Below are positions 56,323 to 64,000 of a DNA stretch of 64,000 nt, piece by piece. The stretch's first letter is position 1. Each line of letters starts with the position of its first letter. Under the pieces are notes generated by a model that saw only the letters and a program-made list of their open reading frames with translations, searched no databases and was not told the DNA's origin. Source of the DNA: Artemisia argyi. Lineage: Eukaryota > Streptophyta > Magnoliopsida > Asterales > Asteraceae. A program made the position numbers and the translations under genes. The DNA is taken from NCBI GenBank assembly GCA_030686995.1, contig CM060697.1:105647272-105711271 (forward strand), in the 5' to 3' direction.

Positions 56323-58257
56323 GTGTCAAACATCAAAACTATCTTTATAAATAGTTTTCAAAAACAAAATACAAAAATAGAAAACCTACAAAAACACAAA
56401 AAGATTTTCCATTTTTTATCTTTTTATTAAAAAAAATGCAAGTACAGACTTCTTTTTCAACACTTTGTTTTTACAAAATTACAAAAATATTTCCAAACAA
56501 GTGTTGAGGGGGAGTCATTATATTTTTTAAATTTTCAAAAACTTTACATAGTACTTGCATTTTTCCAAAAATATTTCTTTCTCTTATAATTAAATATGTT
56601 GCTGAATAGGTTTTTCAGGTCACCCACCTTGACTATTGAAATAAAAAAATTTTAAAAGATATTTATCTAAGGTCAAGGGGAGCAAATTTTATCATTGTTG
56701 TTCTTTTCCATAATTCACTTAAGGTTATTATGTGAGTTCAATGTATTTAATTTGAAATATACTTAGGTTAAGGGACCTTAGTTGTCAAAACTTGAAACAT
56801 GTATTAACCCTAGTCAAAACACACTTTGACCCACAACCACTTACTGCACCTACAAAAACTGATTACACATTTATTACTTTCACCTACAAGATCAACGGCT
56901 CTCATCAATCTTCAAATCCATATGTTTTTCTTCAAATTTGTAGGTGTAGATACGTTTTGATCAAGTTTATGAACACTGGTTTTTAATTTTAACAAAATGC
57001 AACGGCTATTTTTGTGCAGAATCGTTAAAAATTGATTTAGGGTTGCGTAAAATTAAGCTAAACAATTTAAGGTGTTAGTGTTTAAATTGATTAGTGGGAT
57101 TTGATCCTAGGATGTTTCTAAACATGTGTCCATACTCTAATCATACCCAGTAACATCAATCGTTCAATATCAAAATTAGGGTTCATTCGTATGTATTAGG
57201 TATTTTTGATTGAGTGTGTTTTGGTACAATTAAATGTGTGGGATAATGTTTATAAGTGTTTAGGAACATGTTTTAGCAGTTTAATTGTTTCAGAAACATG
57301 TATGGATCTAGAATCGTTGAGTTAGGGTTTATTCGCACTAGCAGTTATGATCTTGAGTTTTTGTGGTTGAAAATTGTTAAGATTTGGTCAAAATGTTCCT
57401 TAGCATATTGTCATCACTCACCTAACATCTTTTCCACCCGAGAATCACCTTAAATTATGTTATGATTATGTGTTCATGCGTATTTACGCAAAAGCTTGGA
57501 TATTGCATGTTTACGCATAAGTTTGTGTGAAAAAGTGTTCGGGATAAGTTTGGATTGTGTATTGATCAGTTGGTTGTGTTTAAAATTTTCAGGAATCAAA
57601 GGAACACAATTTTTGAAGGTGATTTTTTCAATCAGATCATTTTACGCAAAAGATGGTTCATCTTACGCGTAAGATTCGACTCTTTGGAAAACTTGTCTTG
57701 GATAAGACAATGTTTTATGCATAAGTTTATTCTTACGCATAAGTTTTTTCTTACGCTTAAGTTATACTTACGCATAAGTCAAATCTTACGCCTAAGTCAT
57801 AACTTACACATAAGATTCATTCTTTTGCATAAGTTTAGATATTACGTTAAAGATTTATCTTTACACCTAAGATTTGGCCTACGCAAAAGAATTATCTTAC
57901 GCCTAAGTTTATGGTTTACGCTTAAAGTGTGATCTTATGCATAAGTCACTGACTTACGCATAAGAAATGTTATGCGTAGGATTTTCTAATCTTACGCGTA
58001 ACATTGCTGATTCCGTTGAAATTTTTTCTAAGTGTTGTAGTTTTCAAATGTACAAACAATTGTATTGTTCAACACATGTTGTGTTCTGATTGTACTCAAA
58101 TGTCATTAATTCAATCATCTAAGTAAACATGAAAATGTTAACACAACATCCAACATAAACATCCACTGATCAATCCAATTCTACATAAACCAGTACAAAT
58201 ATGTATGCTAACAAAGTATTTTATTGCAATGTCTGTGTTTGTGTATGATCAATTCAG
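56323..58257 (+). mobile_element. Non-coding spacer between pol and ORF3 of element C
   Basis: AT-rich with no gene. GTGTTGAGGGGGAGTC at 56501-56516 looks like a polypurine tract, although ORF3 lies beyond it, as in SIRE-type copia elements. An array of TTACGCATAAG words lies at 57480-58010. The open frame 57555-57932 is produced by that array. Confidence 0.65.
57480..58010. repeat. Array of about 20 CTTACGCATAAG-type words
   Basis: Near-palindromic 12-mers, CTTACGC(A/T/C/G)TAAG and close variants, recur at intervals of roughly 15-40 bp. They are densest at 57645-57990. Examples are TTACGCATAAG, TTACGCTTAAG, TTACGCCTAAG, TTACGCGTAAG and TTATGCATAAG. Spacers differ in sequence, so it is not a simple tandem repeat. 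Confidence 0.75.
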
Positions 58258-61200
58258 ATGGCTCAACATGATAACATTCCACAAGAACAGGAACCTGAAC
58301 CAAAACTCAACCAAAACTCACATGGGAAGAAACTTTTCCCAAGAATTACACCAGATCAATTGGAAAGAACAGTCTAAGGGTCAACTTCAACAAAATCACA
58401 TGCAATGAATCTTCGTGCCTGGTAGCTGTGGATGCTCTACTTTATCACCCGTATAAGATTCTGCTCACCAAATCTGCATCAGTTGCCAACTTCTACCTTC
58501 ACTAATTTTGGCACACCATCAAACTGGACCTCAGCGAAGAATCTTTTACTTGCATGCTTCACAAAAGACAAGTCACGGTGGACAAAGATACCCTTCGTGC
58601 CGTTCTTGGTTTACCCAAACTAGGTCCAGATGAACAGTACCATCCAGTTCCAAATGAAGAAGAACTTATCACATTTTTACGAGATATTGGATATGATGAG
58701 TCAGAAGAGGTAGTGACTAGACACTCAAAGGTTAACAGTAGATTTCTTCCACAACCATGGAGAACTCTTTACATTCTCATTGCCAAGTCGTTATCTGGCA
58801 GAGATGTTGGTCACGAACACCCCAAGTTGCAACATCTCAAACTCTTCAGGGAAATGGTAAATGTCAAATTGGTGGACTATGCAAGTATCATCTGGGAAGA
58901 TATAGTTTGGCACATTCAACACTAGTCTGCAAAGATTCCATTTGTACGTTTCACCAAGTTATTGATTCAAAGCTTCCTCAATGAGTTTGATGACATTCCT
59001 CAAAGACTGGACGATGCAGACAAGCACACTTTCATAAATGAGCCCACTCTCAAGCAGCTAAAGAGACTCGACACCAGTACACGAAAGCAAGGAATGGAAC
59101 TTCCCGAATGTCTTCTAACTGCTACCAAGAACTACAAGTATTATGTGCAAGCTCTCAAAGATAACAAAGTCGGGTTCTTAGACGAAGTTCCTCTCCCTTC
59201 TTCGATGCAGAAAAAGGTAAAGAAAGGTGGCAAGTCTGGCAGCTCTGAAAGTTCAACCAAATCTGTTCAAAAGCCTCATAAGAGATCGCTAACGATAAGA
59301 ATACCCGTCAAGAAAACAACTCCGGTTCCTGAAGCAGTTCCTGAACCCATTCCACCATCTTCTCCACAATCATCTGATTCAGAGACTGAATCAGATAGCG
59401 GTCCGGTGTACAAAGAAGCTTATGCTGGTACCAAGAAAGATGATGATCAAGACATGTCTTACGAGGATTGGGACAGAGATATCGATGCTTTTGTTGAAGA
59501 ATCTGAAAACCCAACAACCATCGTTCAAAGACCATTAACCAAAGAAGATGCACGATTGGAAGATGAGCAGTTAAGGAAACAAAAGCTGAAGGAACCTATG
59601 ATTGAAGAGCAGGAAAAACAAGAAGAGGCTCATGCCAACATTGGTCTGAATGTGGAAGAAGAAAATGAAAGAGCACTGAAGTTGGGCATTCTCCACAGCA
59701 AAATCGACTCTTTTCAGGCAGATCAACCTCTACCTCCCCCAATTGTCCAATCTAGTGAGGCGGGAGCTTCCAGTAGTATTCTTGAACCAGTTTGCGACAC
59801 TCAAACCAATATGGAAACAGGTTCTAAAACTATCATCCCCTACGAAACTCCAAATGTATTACCAGAAGATGTAGAGATGACATTTGCTACAGAAGAAAGG
59901 GAAGAAGATGATGAGGAAGACCACATGGATATAGATATTCCACATCTTATGTCTTTGGAAGAAATGGAGAAAAGGGAAAAAGCTCAAGAGGAAGAACTGA
60001 AAAGAAAGCAAGAAGCTGAAGAAGCAAGGCTTGCAGAAGAACAATAGGCTAAACTTGATGAAACAATCAGAATGGAAGAAAGCAGAAAAGCTGAAGAAGC
60101 AGCAAAACTTACTGAAGAACTAAGGTTGCAAGAAGAAGCAAGTAAGAGATCTGAAGAAGAAGCCAAACTTGCAGAAGAACAAAGGCTAAAAGATGAAGCA
60201 GCCAAACAAGCAGAAGAGCAAAGGATAAAAGCTGAAGTAGACAAAGTGGCTGAAGAGAAACAAGAGACCACTGACAAACCCGAATCACCGAAAGGAGATG
60301 ACAAAGATACTTCCATCTTCTTTGAATCCTCTCAGTCATCACCTCCAGTAACACAACACACTCAAGACGAATCAATAAAAAAACCTAGCAGTCTCGAGGC
60401 CACAGCAGCTTCTAAGTTGATAAAGAAGGCGGTAAAGAGAGTTCGTGAGAAGAAACAAAGCAAACTCGAAGTCAAGATTGAATCACTGGCTAGTCAAGTT
60501 GCTGAATTGACGAAACAAATGACTGACGTTCAGGAGATGAAACTCAAGGTTGATGAATACTTGTCCAAAGATGTACAAGAATACATGGAAACAACTCTCA
60601 CAACCCAAGCCAATAAGTACATGGATGAGCATTTGACTAGAGAACTAAAGGATCTTCTCCAACCAATGAGATAAGAACTCACCAAAATTGCTGAACATGA
60701 AGTCAAGAAATTGATTAGATCTACCACGTTCATTCTCCGAGCCGACAAAGCCCCCTCACCAAAACCAGAGTTGTCCTTGGAAGAACTACAAATCCAGTTG
60801 ACCGGAGCATTAGTTGCCAAAACTACGATGAATCTCGAAGAAATCAGACTCTGGGAAGCATTACAAGCAACAATGTCCAAGGAAACCTGTAGTACAGAAG
60901 CCGATAAACTGAAACGACAAAGAGATGAAGATGATCAAGATCCCAACACTCAAGCAAAGAAGCAGAAGCATGTCGGAGGATCATCATCTCAACAAACAGA
61001 ACCCGTCATCCCTCCAACCACTACAACAACTTCCACACAACAACCAAAGGCATCCGGTTCCGGTCCAAAAGCCCATGACAACTTCGAGTGCACCGGCGGA
61101 GATGACTTCCCTCAGCCTGATGAAATACCTGAACCATCATCATCTAAAAGTAAAGAAAAGAAAGGCAAACATCCTCAGCACAAACCCGACACCCCTTTAA

Positions 61201-62552
61201 AAGGCCATGATCCAAAGAAACCCAAACGTGTTCTTAAATGGCTAGACAAATACAATACTACTGAGTACTCCTGGTTTGAAGAAATGGTCAAAGCTCAACC
61301 TCCCCTTGCAGAAAATCAATTACCACTCGATGGCCGAACCGTGGAATATGCACTACTTCTACAACGGGACTACGGTTTAAAGGAATTGAGCAAGAAAGAG
61401 CTGAGAAGAGTAAAGAATGCTGCATTCAACCTATTGAAAGACCGCTCTGCCAACTCTGTTGAACTCGAATATCACTTGGAAAACATTGCCCGAGCAATGT
61501 CAAACAACATCGACTGGATCAACCCCGAGTCCAACATTGACTAATACTCAAAGAAGCAAGGGCCTTACTACACCGATTGGACCAAACCTCTACCACTGGT
61601 TGGGAAGCCAAAGCAAGAACGCATTCCATTCAGATACTTCTTCAACACCGACTTGGAGTTTCTATAACACGAAAGTAAAGTAGAGACGAAGTATTCTACA
61701 TCACTTACCTTCTCAATCCCCGCTGCTAGATACCTCAACAATGCCATCGAAGAAGAAGCCTCCAACTTATTCGTAGATGAAATTGTTGACTATGACCGGA
61801 ATGCACTCTACGGGATTCATCATTGGCCAGATAACCGTGCACAATACTATCGAGGCAGCAGACTTAGTCAAACAATGGGAAATGTGATGAGTGACTTGAA
61901 GATTGTCTCCATTCAATACATCTCTACAATCACTCACTTTGGGTACTCCTTTCTCAACAAGATCATTCTTAAAAGACTAGATGAAAAAGAGTACGTGATT
62001 TAAGAATCTGACTTTCCAAGACTTCACCTGAACGACATCGAAGACATGTATCTTCTCAAAGTTCAAGGAAAACTCTGAAACTTACCCAAGGAAATGCATC
62101 TGGCATTCATCACAGCTCTTCTCATCTACATGAGAAACATCATCATCAAGGAACGTGTTGAAGATCTCCAGTTGGGAGTGGAAAGTTACCAGAAGAAGCT
62201 GAACCTCACAAAACCCAATCTTCGTCAGGTCCCCAACATCAACAAACTATCTCAATACACCTTGATCAAACAACCTGCATTTTGATTCATCTACAGATGT
62301 GTTCGCGACAACAACTGTTTCATGGCGTTCGATGAAATCCACAAATTCAGTGATGAAACATTAAAGTTTGTCAGAGATGGGATGAAAAGCCGACTTAATG
62401 ACAAAGATCTTTACAAGAAAAAGAGGTGGACATCAGATGAAGCCAGACAAGCTCGTAGGTTCGTTACAAGGATTGAGAATAGATTGAAGTGAAGAGATCA
62501 GATGAGGAATTGGAAAGCTATGTGGGAGGAAGACCGGGATTCCCTGTGCTGA
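58258..62552 (+). pseudogene. Element C third ORF (post-pol, env-like position), broken by stops
   Basis: It opens MAQHDNIPQEQEPEPK at 58258, stops at 58375 and shifts frame near 58425. From there a single frame runs to about 62552, interrupted only by in-frame stops (about 58519, 58923, 60045, 60672, 61542, 61664, 61999, 62077, 62283, 62490, 62549). Segments in order: a globular domain (VAVDALLYHPYKILLTKSAS, TLRAVLGLPKLGPDEQY, 58430-59200); a Ser/Pro-rich acidic linker; a long Glu/Lys/Ala coiled coil (59550-60260); a basic KRQRDE...KKQKH block (about 60910-60975) like a nuclear signal; and a C-terminal globular part (LKWLDKYNTTEYSWFEEMVK, GIHHWPDNRAQYYRG, GVESYQKKLNLTKPN). I see no signal peptide or membrane span, so an envelope role is not supported. 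From memory it resembles hypothetical proteins common in Asteraceae. Confidence 0.75.
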
Positions 62553-62830
62553 CGTTTCAAAGGCCTGAATGATAACTGGTAGTGGTTGTAAGTATTTGAA
62601 TTGATTTGTCATACTTACAATATATTTCGATTCACTATGGCTTGTGCACACATTACAGTGTACAACCCGTTCTTGTAAATGAAAGGACCCTGAGGTACGC
62701 ATCAGTGCCTCAATCCTAACATAAGGAGCGAAGGCTTCTTACCTTTGAGTAGAATTAATCAAATGTTTCTGATTTTCATAATTCTGCTCAAAAGGATAAG
62801 TATTTCACCTCAATAAGCCTAATCACTTGT
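62553..62830 (+). mobile_element. Non-coding tail of element C
   Basis: No gene seen, and no copy of the 17343 LTR, so the 3' LTR of C must lie beyond the family A LTR that starts at 62831, or be lost. Confidence 0.5.
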
Positions 62831-64000
62831 TGATACGCGGGATTTCGCCCTCACAACAGGTTTTACCTCTCAAGGGATCTTGAGAAGCTTGCAATCCCCG
62901 CCAGGCAGTGTACCTGATCGTTGTAGTATAGTATAGTGACAAGTACCGGGGGATTGATCGTTCATCTCAAGAATAGTGTTCGCTAGGATTAGAAAGCCTA
63001 CTAAACCAGGTCTAGAGGTGAAGGATGATTCTTTTTGTATTTTTTATATTTTATGAAAGCAAGTAAAATCTCGGGTTTTGAAAGAGTGGGTGGAATTAGT
63101 TGCTAGACAACTAACCCAATTAACTACAAATGCAATCAAAATAAAATAAAAGGAAATGAAAATAAACTAATGTAATTATGTGGTAGAAACAATAATGAGA
63201 AAAGATGTGTTTACTTAGATTTCATTACTCCCTAGATATCTTTTACCGGTTGATTAGCTTGTTACAATTGCATGGATGATGGGTTATATTGCTTAATACT
63301 AGTCGTAGGGCCGTGTACAATATTCCCTAACTCTATAAGCTCCTACTTCACTCCTATGTCGAGCCGACTAAAAGCTCCTAACATGGGATCACTAGAATTC
63401 ACTTATGCATTAAATAAAACCAAAAATCGTAGTACACCTCCGATCATGTTTCTTAATACGTTCAAGCAAGTTACCAATGGAAGTCTGCCAGTTTTCTTAA
63501 GCCTAACATCGAATACAATCATCCAAAACAATTATAAACAAACCATCAACCAATAATCAACATCTAGGTTTCACTACATCTAAGCAAACACAATAAAAAC
63601 CTAGCCTAGCATGTTAAAAGAAAGACAAGCATAAGATAGAATCACACAACACATAGACATATCGTATGATTATTGGAAAACTTATCTTCAGCATGGATGG
63701 AATATGGGTTGAAACCCTTATTTTTACATAAAATTCGTCTAGGGTTTAAGCTCTCCAAAGTTCTCCTAATGTTCCACACATTACAATGAAAAATTGGAAA
63801 AATATATATAAATAATACATCCTGACGGCATCACATTGTAGTGTCTGACGCCATCAACTCGTCGCCAAATTAAGGATCGTATTGCCTAGATCCAATCTTG
63901 ACGCCGTCAAGAAGGAATTATGCTCTGGGCCGTCACATACATTTTGACCCTGATGGCCTTGGTGACGCCGTCTGGTCAATTGCACTAAAAATGTTCTGGG
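62831..64000 (-). mobile_element. Family A LTR, minus orientation, runs off the window
   Basis: On the plus strand it begins TGATACGCGGGATTTCG and closely follows the solo LTR at 15818, including the tRNA-Asp-like stretch (62917-62945) and TGACG/CGTCA motifs (63822 onward). CTTGT at 62826-62830 would be the left target duplication. At least 1170 bp are present. Whether it is a solo LTR or the edge of a full element cannot be seen. Confidence 0.85.

Noticed and set aside
57555..57932. 125-aa frame with repeated KF/LRLS motifs as a small gene
   Set aside because: It is a translation of the TTACGCATAAG array; periodicity comes from the DNA word.
58258..62552. ORF3 as a retroviral-type envelope gene
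   Set aside because: No signal peptide, transmembrane helix or fusion-peptide-like stretch is visible; only its position is env-like.

Overview
This window is nuclear DNA from a flowering plant (eudicot, most likely Asteraceae). One conventional gene has a plant-style intron. The rest is AT-rich, with two (TA)n tracts, MITEs, a hAT derivative and a deep nest of LTR retrotransposons. The Asteraceae placement is inferred from remembered resemblance of the copia and Athila polyproteins to composite-family sequences; no search was run.

Layout. 1-8.1 kb: intergenic DNA with a SINE-like sequence, a 664-bp Harbinger-type MITE (3026-3689) and decayed Ty1/copia pieces (RT about 5588-6240, two convergent gag relics 7134-7706). 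8163-11217 (minus): a CCDC124/Lso2-family gene in two visible exons with a 2.36-kb intron holding a SINE-like repeat, a (TA)n tract and a Mutator-type MITE. 11.2-15.7 kb: its promoter, a cluster of Tourist-like MITEs, a copia LTR fragment carrying a 1.1-kb hAT derivative (itself carrying a foldback MITE), and a second copy of the gene promoter and first 88 codons fused to copia DNA.

15.8-64 kb is a retrotransposon nest. Base layer 'C' is a Ty1/copia element (+): probable 5' LTR at 17343, gag split between 33.2 and 46.8 kb, pol to 56322, and a third ORF to about 62.5 kb. Placed in or joined to it are: family 'A', a non-autonomous Athila-like LTR family (two units sharing a middle LTR, 18220-32986, plus an LTR at 62831 and a solo LTR at 15818); 'B' (24596-30854), a recent large-LTR chromovirus derivative inserted inside the PBS of the second A unit; 'D' (33388-46765, minus), a 13.4-kb Athila element inserted in C gag; and 'E' (48140-50504), a solo LTR in C. 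Target-site duplications fix the order: C is oldest; D, E and A came later; B went into A.

The least ordinary material is family A. It encodes only a 298-aa protein resembling a retropepsin whose catalytic Asp is replaced. Its LTRs carry an array of TGACGGCGTCA palindromes just upstream of a TATA box. They also contain an antisense stretch matching the 5' half of tRNA-Asp, the same tRNA its primer-binding site appears to use. The truncated CCDC124 copy, with only synonymous changes, is the best candidate for a new chimeric host transcript.
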